Shown here: positions 1-7,566 of the stretch, piece by piece | Position numbering within the stretch: the first letter of the stretch is position 1 | Layout of the letters: each line of letters starts with the position of its first letter | Assembly (NCBI GenBank): GCA_937974135.1 | Contig: CALJIH010000022.1 | Coordinates: forward strand, 1-14,581 | Origin: an uncultured Cocleimonas sp. | GTDB taxonomy: Bacteria; Pseudomonadota; Gammaproteobacteria; Thiotrichales; Thiotrichaceae | Reading direction: 5' to 3' | DNA length: 14,581 nt | Translations under genes and position numbers: made by a program | The notes under the pieces: generated by a model | Told to the model about the DNA's origin: nothing | The model's input: only the letters and a program-made list of their open reading frames with translations | The model's database searches: none

Positions 1-1068
1 TTGCTTGATGAGCCAACCAATAACCTTGATATCAATACCATCCGCTGGTTAGAAAAGCTCTTAAATAATCGCAAAAGTACCATGGTTATCATCTCGCATG
101 ACCGTCATTTCTTGAACAGCGTTTGTACCAATATGGCTGACTTGGATTACGGTGAGTTACGCTTATTCCCTGGTAATTATGATGAATATATGATGGCAGC
201 GACGCAAGCTCGCGAAAGATTGCTATCTGAAAATGCCAAGAAAAAAGCACAAATAGCTGAGTTGAATCAGTTTGTCAGTCGATTCTCGGCAAATGCGTCA
301 AAAGCACGTCAAGCAACATCGCGCCAAAAGCAAGCTGATAAACTCAAAGATGCTATGGCAGTGGTTAAGCCTTCAAGCCGTGTTAATCCTTATATTGTTT
401 TTGAGCAAGAAAAGAAATTATTCAAAAATATCCTAGAGGTTAAAGGTCTTAGTAAAAGCTATGATGAGGCATTATTTCGCGATGTTGATTTAATGGTAGA
501 AGTTGGCGAGCGAATCGCAATTATCGGACCAAACGGCATTGGTAAAACAACATTATTGCGTTCGCTAGAAGGTGCGATCAAACCAGATAGTGGTATGGTC
601 AAATGGTCAGAGAACGCATCACTTGGCGTTTACGCGCAAGACCATGCTTATGAATTTGAGAATGGTGAGTCATTGTATGATTGGATGAATCAATGGCGTA
701 AAGAGGATGATGATGAACAATCAGTACGGTCGGTTTTGGGTCGCCTACTTTTCTCTAAAGCACAAAGTGAAAAATCGGTAAAGGTTATTTCGGGCGGCGA
801 GCAAGGTCGAATGATTTTTGGTAAGTTAATGATGTGCAAAAATAATGTTTTGCTGATGGATGAGCCTACTAATCATTTGGATATGGAGTCGATTGAATCC
901 TTGAACTTGGCTTTAGAAAACTATCCTGGAACCTTGGTTTTTGTCAGTCATGACCGTGAATTCGTTAACTCTTTGGCGACTCGTATTATTGAAATGACAC
1001 CGACAGGTATAAACCAATACTCAGGTACTTACGATGAGTATTTAGCAAGTCAAAACGTTGAAGCGTAA
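1..1068 (+). CDS. ybiT: ABC-F ATPase YbiT, 5'-truncated by window edge
   Basis: ABC-F proteins are soluble tandem-ATPase factors that bind the ribosome E site; they are not transporters. The window opens inside the gene at the Walker B of the first ATPase (LDEPTNNLD), so the first TTG codes an internal Leu and is not a start. Roughly 175 N-terminal residues are missing compared with the usual length of about 530. Visible in order (numbered from the window edge): first Walker B and switch His (SHDR, 32-35), a basic interdomain linker at about 65-125 rich in K/R/Q, second Walker A GPNGIGKT (176-183), signature SGGEQ (264-268), Walker B LLMDEPTNHLD (284-294) and SHDRE (316-320). Segments such as KWSENA, YAQDH.YEFEN and DDEQ.VRS.LGRLLFS match YbiT rather than EttA, Uup or YheS. 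The nucleosidase-family gene begins six bases after the stop, so the two are probably co-transcribed. Confidence 0.93.
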   Translation: MLDEPTNNLDINTIRWLEKLLNNRKSTMVIISHDRHFLNSVCTNMADLDYGELRLFPGNYDEYMMAATQARERLLSENAKKKAQIAELNQFVSRFSANASKARQATSRQKQADKLKDAMAVVKPSSRVNPYIVFEQEKKLFKNILEVKGLSKSYDEALFRDVDLMVEVGERIAIIGPNGIGKTTLLRSLEGAIKPDSGMVKWSENASLGVYAQDHAYEFENGESLYDWMNQWRKEDDDEQSVRSVLGRLLFSKAQSEKSVKVISGGEQGRMIFGKLMMCKNNVLLMDEPTNHLDMESIESLNLALENYPGTLVFVSHDREFVNSLATRIIEMTPTGINQYSGTYDEYLASQNVEA

Positions 1069-1074
1069 AATCCA

Positions 1075-1821
1075 GTGATTGGCATAATGGCGGCAATGCA
1101 TGATGAGTTAAAACGCATTGTTTCCTTGCTTACAGATGTCAATGAAGAAACCGTGGGCCATAAAACGGTTTATGTCGGCAAACTAAATCAAAAAGCTGTT
1201 GTATTGGTTTTTTCTGGTTGGGGCAAGGTCGCCTCCGCCTCCACCGCTACAATGCTGATTGAACGTTATCAAATTTCAAAACTCATCTTTACAGGAGTCG
1301 CCGGAGCAATCGCATCGCAGTTAGAGATTGGTGATATCGTGATAGGAAAGAGTTTCGTCCAGCATGATATGGATTGTGCAGAGATGTTGGGGATTCAGAA
1401 ATTCGAAATTCCATTGCTTTCACTTACAGAAATAACAGCCACTAAGGAAGAATGTGAGCTAGCCGTCAGAGCGGCTGAAAATTACCTCAAACAAGATTTA
1501 AAACAATTCGTTAATAAGCATGAATTAATAAATTTAGGGGTAAAAGAACCAAAAATCTATACAGGATTGATAGCTACTGGCGATCAATTTATTCACTTAG
1601 AAGAGCAGCAAAAATCACTTTTATCTGCCTTTCCTGACTTATTAACGGTTGAGATGGAAGGTGCAGCGGTTGCACAAGTGGCTTATGAGTATTCTCTGCC
1701 GTTTAGTGTAATTCGCATCATTTCAGATAAGGCAAATCAGGACTCAAAAGTGGATTTTCCGCGTTTTACAAAACACGTTGCCTCTCACTTTACAGCAGGA
1801 ATTATTAACCAATTAGTTTAG
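1075..1821 (+). CDS. mtnN: MTA/SAH nucleosidase family protein (MtnN-like)
   Basis: This family hydrolyses the N-glycosidic bond of 5'-methylthioadenosine and S-adenosylhomocysteine in the cytoplasm, releasing adenine. The 248-residue protein has the family landmarks: the N-terminal strand IGIMAAMHDEL with Glu11 aligning to the catalytic-region Glu12 of the E. coli enzyme, TGVAGA (73-78), GDIV (86-89), HDMD (97-100), GDQF (169-172), VEMEGAA (192-198; Glu195 aligns with Glu174) and ISDKAN (216-221; Asp218 aligns with catalytic Asp197). The start is taken as GTG at 1075, because the next Met (1087) would remove the first beta strand. It lies six bases after ybiT, suggesting translational coupling. 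It is longer than the usual ~232 residues, with extra sequence around 105-125 and 140-160. HDMD and GDQF are closer to Helicobacter-type MTANs, which also cleave 6-amino-6-deoxyfutalosine, than to E. coli MtnN, so substrate is not certain. Confidence 0.85.
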   Translation: MIGIMAAMHDELKRIVSLLTDVNEETVGHKTVYVGKLNQKAVVLVFSGWGKVASASTATMLIERYQISKLIFTGVAGAIASQLEIGDIVIGKSFVQHDMDCAEMLGIQKFEIPLLSLTEITATKEECELAVRAAENYLKQDLKQFVNKHELINLGVKEPKIYTGLIATGDQFIHLEEQQKSLLSAFPDLLTVEMEGAAVAQVAYEYSLPFSVIRIISDKANQDSKVDFPRFTKHVASHFTAGIINQLV

Positions 1822-1842
1822 CTTCTAGTCTTTAAAGCTTAT

Positions 1843-1864
1843 AAAAGTAGGGGGGTGTCTTTTT
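1843..1864 (+). repeat. Dispersed G-run motif, copy 1
   Basis: Core AAAAGTAGGGGGGTGTC followed directly by TTTTT. It sits in the 60-base gap between the convergent ends of the nucleosidase gene and uppP, 21 bases after the nucleosidase stop. The ends AAAAG and CTTTT can pair around an 11-base G-rich loop, but no C-run lies nearby to make a strong stem. It is identical over 17 bases to the copies at 4662 and 8755. The likely role is transcript 3'-end formation, which is inferred only from its position. Confidence 0.85.
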
Positions 1865-1881
1865 AGGTTTTATATTTTGAT

Positions 1882-2679
1882 CTAACTGTGTGCTGCAGTA
1901 TTTATAACGCCAATTGAAATAAAATACAGCAAGATTACTCCGAAGATAATTCTATAAATGCCAAAACCAACGAAGGTAAACTTCTCAAGAAAACGGATAA
2001 ATAGTTTCATCGTAAGATAAGCGACGACAAATGAGACAACAAAACCTACAATCAGCGGCATCAAATTTTCGCCAGAAAATTCTTTATAGTGCTTAAGTAA
2101 ATCCAAGCCACTTGCTGCAGCAAGCACCGGTAGTGCTAATAAAAATGAAAATTCTGCGCTAGCTTTGCGACTTAAACCTACGATTAAAGCACCAACTATG
2201 GTCGATCCTGCACGGCTTGTACCGGGGATTAAAGCAAAAATTTGAGCAATTCCAATCCAAGCCGCTTGCTTATAGCTAATATCTTCGACTTCTAAGGTAT
2301 GTGGTGTCGCATTTTTTTGAAAGTATTCAATAACAAGGAATACGATTCCACCGATAATAAACATGACTGCAACCACTTGAACCGAAAATAAGGCTTTAAT
2401 TTGATCGCTGAATAACAAGCCAATTGCAGCAATGGGTACGAAAGCAATAGCAATTTTCATCCACAAGTCAAAATGCTTAAGTGAAAACTTATCTTTGTAA
2501 TTGGCAATTACCGCAAGAATCGCGGAAAGCTGAATGATAACGTGGAATGCATTTGTGGCTTTGTCTTTTTCTAAACCCATCGCATCACCAGCGATAATTA
2601 AATGACCCGTTGATGAAATGGGTAAAAACTCGGTAATGCCCTCGATGATACCGAGGATAACGGCATGAATGACGTCCAT
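1882..2679 (-). CDS. uppP: Undecaprenyl-diphosphatase UppP (BacA family)
   Basis: This integral membrane phosphatase converts undecaprenyl diphosphate to undecaprenyl phosphate, recycling the lipid carrier for peptidoglycan and surface polysaccharides; overexpression of the family gives bacitracin resistance. The 265-residue length is normal (E. coli 273). The first signature EGITEFLPISSTGHL lies at residues 13-27 and the second, PGTSRAGST, at 152-160. Ala replaces the more common Ser after Arg in the second, which I regard as tolerated variation. Several hydrophobic segments follow (about 75-92, 101-119, 138-152, 175-192, 206-225, 240-258). The ATG at 2679 begins MDVIHAVILG, the normal family start, with a weak GAGA about six bases upstream. 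The gene is downstream of and co-oriented with pckA but separated from it by a hairpin. Its 3' end faces the nucleosidase gene. Confidence 0.95.
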   Translation of the reverse strand: MDVIHAVILGIIEGITEFLPISSTGHLIIAGDAMGLEKDKATNAFHVIIQLSAILAVIANYKDKFSLKHFDLWMKIAIAFVPIAAIGLLFSDQIKALFSVQVVAVMFIIGGIVFLVIEYFQKNATPHTLEVEDISYKQAAWIGIAQIFALIPGTSRAGSTIVGALIVGLSRKASAEFSFLLALPVLAAASGLDLLKHYKEFSGENLMPLIVGFVVSFVVAYLTMKLFIRFLEKFTFVGFGIYRIIFGVILLYFISIGVINTAAHS

Positions 2680-2716
2680 TTAGAATCTCAAGCTTAAGAA
2701 TAAAATGTGGGATTGT

Positions 2717-2742
2717 ACACGAAACCAATTATGGTTTCGTGT
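2717..2742 (-). terminator. Hairpin after pckA, possible terminator
   Basis: A perfect 10-bp inverted repeat (ACACGAAACC / GGTTTCGTGT) with a 6-base AATTAT loop lies 20 bases after the pckA stop codon on the minus strand. A smaller dyad GCAAT/ATTGC (2744-2758) lies between stop and hairpin. No strict U-run follows on the minus strand, only a T-rich stretch beginning about 16 bases later. It may therefore be a weak terminator or an RNA-stabilising 3' hairpin that also limits read-through into uppP. Confidence 0.6.
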
Positions 2743-2762
2743 CGCAATGAACTATTGCCAGA

Positions 2763-4364
2763 TTATACTAAAGTTGGTGAAGCTACTAACAGCGCTTTAC
2801 CTTCTGCGGTATCGGTATATTTCTCAAAATTATCAACGAAAAGTTTTGCTAGGTTTTGTGCTTTTTCTGTCCATTGATCAGAGTCACTATAGGTATTTCG
2901 AGGATCAAGAATTGCAGTCTCAACATTGGGTAACTCTAAAGGTACTCTTAGATCAAAATGAGGTACTTGCTTTGTTTCTTGCTCTTCAATAGACCCATCT
3001 AATATTGCATCGATAATAGCACGCGTATCTTTTATTGAAATACGTTTGCCTGTGCCGTTCCAACCAGTATTTACTAAGTAAGCCTTTGCCCCTGATTCTT
3101 CCATTCTCTTGACTAAAGTTGCCGCATATTTACTGGGATGCAAGGATAAAAATGCTGCACCAAAACAGGCTGAAAAAGCCGGTGTTGGTTCCGTAATACC
3201 GCGCTCTGTTCCCGCAAGTTTTGCGGTAAAACCAGAGAGGAAATGGTATTGCGTTTGTTCAGGTGTCAAAATTGAAACGGGAGGTAAAACCCCAAATGCA
3301 TCCGCTGACAAGAAAATCACTTTAGTCGCAGGTCCACCTTTTGAAACCGGAGATACAATGTTTTCAATATGGTGAATGGGATAAGACACACGTGTGTTTT
3401 CAGTTTTTGAGTTATCATCAAAGTCAATGCTACCATCATCACGAACGGTTACATTTTCTAATAGTGCATCACGGCGAATCGCTTGGTAAATTTCTGGCTC
3501 ATGATCTGGGTTTAAACTAATTGTTTTTGCATAACACCCACCTTCAAAATTGAAGATTCCATCATCATCCCAGCCATGCTCATCATCACCAATTAATGCA
3601 CGATCTGCATCCGTTGATAACGTTGTTTTACCCGTACCTGATAGGCCAAAGAAAACTGCAGTATCACCATCTTTACCTACATTAGCAGAACAATGCATTG
3701 AAGCAATGCCTTTCAGTGGAAGCAGGTAGTTCATGATAGAGAACAAACCTTTTTTCATTTCACCACCATACCAAGTGCCACCGATTAGCTGGACTTTTTT
3801 GGTTAGATTAAAGGCAACGAAATTCTCTGAATTTAAACCTTGTTCTTCCCATTGCGGGTTTGTCACGCTAGCACCGTTCATTACTACAAAGTCAGGCTCA
3901 AACGTTTTAAGTTCTTCATCTGTCGGACGAATAAACATATTTTTAACAAAGTGAGCTTGCCAAGCAACCATGCAAATAAACCTTACACTTAATCGCGTAC
4001 TCTCATTAGCTCCACAGTATGCATCAACAACAAATACTCGCTCGCCTGATAAACCCTCAGTCACAAGTCCTTCAAAATGATCCCAAAGCTCAGGTGTAAT
4101 CGGATGATTATCGTTTTTACCTTGATCTGACCACCAGAAATTATCTCTAGTAGTCTCATCTCGAACGATGTATTTATCTTTGGGAGAACGACCAGTGAAG
4201 ATGCCTGTATCAACAGCGACAGATCCCGTATCAGTCACTACACCTCTTTCATAACCTTCAAGGTCTTCGCGCGTTTCTTCGTTAAACAAAAGATCGTATG
4301 AGGGGTTATAAACTATTTCAGGGGTGTTTTTGATACCGTAAATACTTAAGTCAATGGCTTTCAT
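2763..4364 (-). CDS. pckA: ATP-dependent phosphoenolpyruvate carboxykinase
   Basis: PckA converts oxaloacetate and ATP to phosphoenolpyruvate, CO2 and ADP, the committed step of gluconeogenesis from TCA intermediates. The 533-residue protein matches the family length. Visible motifs are the substrate-binding TGRSPKDKY (57-65), the kinase-1a P-loop GLSGTGKTTLS (240-250), the kinase-2 acidic segment IGDDEHGW (258-265), the EGGCYAK segment (274-280), SADAFGVLPPV (353-363) and NTGWNGTGKR (432-441). These place it in the ATP-using rather than the GTP-using family. The ATG at 4364 gives the normal N-terminus; its ribosome binding site is weak (AAGAGA). A plausible sigma-70 promoter and a dyad precede it. 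tRNA-Arg lies upstream in the same direction, about 175 bases away. Confidence 0.97.
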   Translation of the reverse strand: MKAIDLSIYGIKNTPEIVYNPSYDLLFNEETREDLEGYERGVVTDTGSVAVDTGIFTGRSPKDKYIVRDETTRDNFWWSDQGKNDNHPITPELWDHFEGLVTEGLSGERVFVVDAYCGANESTRLSVRFICMVAWQAHFVKNMFIRPTDEELKTFEPDFVVMNGASVTNPQWEEQGLNSENFVAFNLTKKVQLIGGTWYGGEMKKGLFSIMNYLLPLKGIASMHCSANVGKDGDTAVFFGLSGTGKTTLSTDADRALIGDDEHGWDDDGIFNFEGGCYAKTISLNPDHEPEIYQAIRRDALLENVTVRDDGSIDFDDNSKTENTRVSYPIHHIENIVSPVSKGGPATKVIFLSADAFGVLPPVSILTPEQTQYHFLSGFTAKLAGTERGITEPTPAFSACFGAAFLSLHPSKYAATLVKRMEESGAKAYLVNTGWNGTGKRISIKDTRAIIDAILDGSIEEQETKQVPHFDLRVPLELPNVETAILDPRNTYSDSDQWTEKAQNLAKLFVDNFEKYTDTAEGKALLVASPTLV

Positions 4365-4387
4365 TGTTAAATAGGTCTCTTATGTTT

Positions 4388-4411
4388 AATTAGTCATTTT
4401 ATGGACTAATT
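4388..4411. promoter_or_regulatory. Perfect dyad in pckA leader (operator or hairpin)
   Basis: Perfect 8-bp arms AATTAGTC and GACTAATT are separated by 8 bases. The dyad lies between the predicted pckA promoter and its start codon, about 10 to 35 bases into the predicted transcript. Geometry and spacing would fit a dimeric repressor site; an RNA hairpin of the same sequence would be mostly A-U and weak. No regulator is encoded nearby, so the binding protein is unknown. Confidence 0.5.
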
Positions 4412-4428
4412 GAATAGTATTGGCGCGG

Positions 4429-4456
4429 AGTTTATGCCTATTACAGGGGCTGTCAA
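4429..4456 (-). promoter_or_regulatory. Predicted sigma-70 promoter for pckA
   Basis: On the minus strand a perfect -35 box TTGACA (4451-4456) is followed after 16 bases by TAAACT (4429-4434), a 4-of-6 match to the -10 consensus. Transcription would begin near 4421, giving a leader of about 57 bases that contains the dyad. Confidence 0.5.
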
Positions 4457-4539
4457 CCAACATTAAATCCTTAAAGAATGATTATAGTAAAAAAACGATA
4501 AGTTATATTAAAAGACTGATGAAATACCCTGAGTAGATG

Positions 4540-4611
4540 CGTTCCCTGCTGGAATCGAACCAGCAACTAAGACTTAGGAGGTCCTTGTTATATCCATTTA
4601 ACTAAGGGAAC
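4540..4611 (-). tRNA. tRNA-Arg (anticodon CCU)
   Basis: The minus strand folds as a full cloverleaf. The 7-bp acceptor stem GTTCCCT/AGGGAAC is perfect. The D-arm is GTTA/TAAC with GG in its loop. The anticodon stem AGGAC/GTCTT closes the loop CTCCTAA, giving anticodon CCT (reads AGG, Arg). The variable region is four bases, and the T-arm GCTGG/CCAGC carries the loop TTCGATT. The discriminator is G at 4540. The next bases are CAT, so the 3' CCA is not encoded and must be added enzymatically. The gene stands alone between mutS and pckA, both of which are also on the minus strand. Confidence 0.95.
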
Positions 4612-4623
4612 ATTGTTGGGATC

Positions 4624-4663
4624 TTCTTATATTTTATAAGAACTAAAGAGTAATATCATGCAA
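4624..4663 (-). promoter_or_regulatory. Likely tRNA-Arg promoter with an A/T dyad
   Basis: On the minus strand TTGCAT (4658-4663) lies 19 bases before TATAAA (4633-4638), upstream of the tRNA 5' end. The -10 region sits inside a perfect inverted repeat, TTCTTATA / TATAAGAA with a 3-base spacer (4624-4642). The -35 candidate overlaps the A-run of the G-run motif at 4662. The spacing is longer than ideal, so the exact boxes are tentative. Confidence 0.35.
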
Positions 4664-4685
4664 AAGTAGGGGGGTGTCTTTTTTT
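4662..4685 (+). repeat. Dispersed G-run motif, copy 2
   Basis: Same 17-base core as copy 1, followed by seven T. It lies 8 bases beyond the mutS stop codon, between mutS and the tRNA-Arg promoter. Because mutS is on the minus strand, the mutS transcript would carry the complement (A-run, GACACCCCCCTAC, T-run), the opposite orientation relative to the adjoining gene from copies 1, 3 and 4. Confidence 0.85.
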
Positions 4686-4692
4686 AAATAGA

Positions 4693-7338
4693 TTATTCAT
4701 CAATGAGGTTTTTTAGTTCATATAACGCTTCTAACGCTTGTTTTGGGCTCATTTCATCGGGATCTATTTCTAATACAGCCTGTTTTATCTCTATAGCTTT
4801 TTCATCGACATGAATTTCTTCTTCGGCAAAACCTAAATTAAGAGATAGTGTTTGGCCTTGTTGCGCCGCTTCTCGGGCATCTTGTTCGAGCTGATGTAAC
4901 TTTTTTCGTGCTTGAGATATTACATTTTTTGGTACCCCAGCAAGTTGCGCAACTTGCAAACCATAGCTTTGATTTGCAGGACCTTCTTTAACGCTATGTA
5001 AAAACACAATTCTATCGCCGTGTTCTACTGCATTGATATGCACATTAGCTATGGTTGCGATCTTCTCTGGAAGTGATGTGAGCTCAAAATAATGAGTTGC
5101 GAAAAGGGTAAATGCTTGTTTTTGTTTAGCGAGGTATTCTGCAAAAGCCCAAGCTAAAGATAAACCATCAAAGGTACTGGTACCTCGTCCTATTTCATCC
5201 ATAAGTACTAACGAATTTTCAGTGGCATTATTTAAAATATTAGCGGCTTCGGTCATTTCTACCATAAAAGTTGATCGACCCGTACTGAGATCATCATGAG
5301 CACCAATACGCGTAAATATCCGATCAATTGGTCCGATAATTGCTGCTTCTGCGGGTACAAAACAACCGATATGAGCCATTAAAACAATTAGGGTAATTTG
5401 GCGCATATAGGTTGATTTTCCGCCCATATTTGGACCTGTAATCATTAGCATGCGTCTTTTGGAATCCATTCGTAAGTCATTTGGAACGAACGGATCATCT
5501 AAGGTTCTCTCTACAACAGGATGCCGTCCTGCTGTTATTTGGATTCCTGTTTCTTTGTCTAATTCTGGGCGAGCATAGTTGTTAGTAACGGCGCGCTCGG
5601 CAAAGTTACTTAAAACATCAACTTCGGCTATATTCTGTGCAGTTTCTCGTAAACTTAGGGTGTATTCTCCTAAGTCTTGCAATAAGGTTTCATATAGTGC
5701 TTTTTCTCGTGACAATGATCTTTCTCTTGCTGAAAGAACCTTATCTTCGAATTCTTTAAGTTCTGGAAGGATAAAGCGCTCAGCCATTTTTAACGTTTGG
5801 CGGCGAATATATTCTGCCGGAACTTCAGAACTTTGCGTTCTTGGTATTTCAATATAAAAACCATGTACACGATTGTAGGCAACTTTAAGGCTAGCGATGC
5901 CAGTACGTTCTTTTTCGCGCGTTTCTAAATCAAGCAAATACTGATCTGAATTTTTGCTTAAATTGCGAAGGTCATCTAAATCAGCATCATAACCTTCCGC
6001 AATTACACCACCATCACGGATTAGTACTGGCGGATTTTCGATGATCGCTTTCTCTAACAATGAGACTAATTCAGTGTGTGGGTTAATGCGATTTTTGAGA
6101 TTATCGATTAAGGGATTATCAATCTGCTCTAAAATTTCGTGTAAGTCAGGAATAATTTTTAATGAATCTCGCAAAGTCGATAAATCTCGTGGACGAGCAG
6201 TGGCTAAAGCTATGCGAGATATAATGCGTTCAATATCACCTATATGCCTTAATAGATTATGCAGGGATTCGTAATGATACTGTGCTATGAAGCTTTCTAC
6301 AGCTTGGTGGCGATGGCGTAAAACCGTTTGATCTCGCAACGGCTTATTCAGCCAGCGACTTAACAAACGTCCGCCCATACTTGTGGCTGTATTATCTAAT
6401 ACTGAAATCAGGGTGTTTTTGTGATCACCCATTAGGCTGTTTTCAAGTTCAAGGTTGCGGCGACTAGCTGCATCAAGAATTATCCCGTCATCACTGCTTT
6501 CAACTTGCAAGCTATTGATATGTGGCAATGCAGTTCTTTGGGTTTCATTTACATATTGCAGTAATGCACCTGCTGCAATAATTGCAATTGGCATATCATC
6601 ACAGCCAAAACCACTCAGATCTTTTGTGCCAAGTTGCTTTTGTAATAATTGACGTGAATGGTCTTCATCAAAATGCCATGGGGCGCGTTTTGTGATTGGA
6701 TAATTATCAGAAAGTCTTAATTCTGAAGCATTCGCAATGTTAGAGTCTTCATCGATTAAAATTTCTGCAGGTTGCAAGCGTTCTATTTCATTAAACAATG
6801 ATTGTTGATCATTGACTTGTTGGACCACAAAGCGACCATTACTAAGATCTATACATGCTATACCGTAATTATTTTTGTTTGATTTTGTAGTTTGAGGGCT
6901 AGACTCTTCAGAAATCGCTAACAATAAGTTGTCACGTCGTTCTTCTAAAAGAAAATCATCGGTAACTGTACCAGGTGTTAAAATTCTTACGACTTTTCTC
7001 TCTACGGGGCCTTTTGAGGTAGCTGGATCACCAATTTGTTCGCAAATACCTACTGATATACCTTGCTTTAATAAGCGTGATAAATATTGCTCAGCAGCGT
7101 GGTAAGGAACACCTGCCATCGGTATTGGTTCGCCGTCTGATTTGCCACGTGCTGTGAGTGTGATATTTAAAATTTCGGCAGCACGTTTGGCATCATCAAA
7201 AAATAACTCGTAGAAATCACCCATACGATAAAACAATAATAACTCTGGGTTTTCTGATTTGATGCGAAGATATTGCTGCATCATTGGTGTATGTTTTTGC
7301 GTGACTTTAGGGGGTGTTTTTGTGGGGGGTTGTGACAT
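4693..7338 (-). CDS. mutS: DNA mismatch repair protein MutS
   Basis: MutS binds mismatches and small loops as a clamp and recruits MutL. At 881 residues it is slightly longer than E. coli MutS (853), mainly through a proline-rich N-terminal tail and a small insert near 145-157. Mismatch-binding domain I has the Phe-X-Glu motif in GDFYELF (Phe42, Glu44). The connector, core and clamp regions follow. The ATPase shows Walker A GPNMGGKST (635-643), the DLSTGRSTF signature (683-691), Walker B LVLMDEIGRGTSTFDG (710-725) and FATHYFEL (746-753). The C-terminal tetramerisation segment DPDEMSPKQALEALYELKNL (859-878) is intact. The ATG at 7338 has no convincing Shine-Dalgarno sequence. The next Met codons, at residues 19-20, would still leave domain I complete. 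It is a single-gene unit facing away from the lipoprotein gene. Confidence 0.98.
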   Translation of the reverse strand: MSQPPTKTPPKVTQKHTPMMQQYLRIKSENPELLLFYRMGDFYELFFDDAKRAAEILNITLTARGKSDGEPIPMAGVPYHAAEQYLSRLLKQGISVGICEQIGDPATSKGPVERKVVRILTPGTVTDDFLLEERRDNLLLAISEESSPQTTKSNKNNYGIACIDLSNGRFVVQQVNDQQSLFNEIERLQPAEILIDEDSNIANASELRLSDNYPITKRAPWHFDEDHSRQLLQKQLGTKDLSGFGCDDMPIAIIAAGALLQYVNETQRTALPHINSLQVESSDDGIILDAASRRNLELENSLMGDHKNTLISVLDNTATSMGGRLLSRWLNKPLRDQTVLRHRHQAVESFIAQYHYESLHNLLRHIGDIERIISRIALATARPRDLSTLRDSLKIIPDLHEILEQIDNPLIDNLKNRINPHTELVSLLEKAIIENPPVLIRDGGVIAEGYDADLDDLRNLSKNSDQYLLDLETREKERTGIASLKVAYNRVHGFYIEIPRTQSSEVPAEYIRRQTLKMAERFILPELKEFEDKVLSARERSLSREKALYETLLQDLGEYTLSLRETAQNIAEVDVLSNFAERAVTNNYARPELDKETGIQITAGRHPVVERTLDDPFVPNDLRMDSKRRMLMITGPNMGGKSTYMRQITLIVLMAHIGCFVPAEAAIIGPIDRIFTRIGAHDDLSTGRSTFMVEMTEAANILNNATENSLVLMDEIGRGTSTFDGLSLAWAFAEYLAKQKQAFTLFATHYFELTSLPEKIATIANVHINAVEHGDRIVFLHSVKEGPANQSYGLQVAQLAGVPKNVISQARKKLHQLEQDAREAAQQGQTLSLNLGFAEEEIHVDEKAIEIKQAVLEIDPDEMSPKQALEALYELKNLIDE

Positions 7339-7566
7339 AGGAGTAATTTAACAAATCGAGGGCTAAGTCACCAGTGTGATATCAATTGATTTGAACCTAA
7401 TGTAGTGGTTTTTGACTAACTATTGATAGTATGAATAAGCAGTAAGCTTATGTTATTATTCACATAATGATCGGGCTTGATCAAAACATAGCTAGTGTTT
7501 TCTTTTCTAATTAATAAAACGCAAGAAACACCAGTTCAATGCATCTCAATATATATGGGGATAAGT

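Noticed and set aside
2705..2992. 95-codon open frame on the + strand
   Set aside because: It overlaps the pckA 3' end antisense, has no family features and starts in the pckA terminator hairpin.
7308..7321. TAGGGGGTGTTTTT resembling the G-run motif
   Set aside because: It lies inside mutS codons for the proline-rich N-terminus, has only five G, and lacks the AAAAG and GTC parts of the core.
7448..7467. TTATGT/ACATAA inverted repeat upstream of the lipoprotein gene
   Set aside because: Six A/T-rich base pairs with an 8-base spacer in A/T-rich DNA are not distinguishable from chance.
7495..7566. Upstream GTG start extending the lipoprotein by 24 residues
   Set aside because: It would bury the lipoprotein signal sequence behind a polar segment; ATG at 7567 has a ribosome binding site and gives a normal signal peptide.
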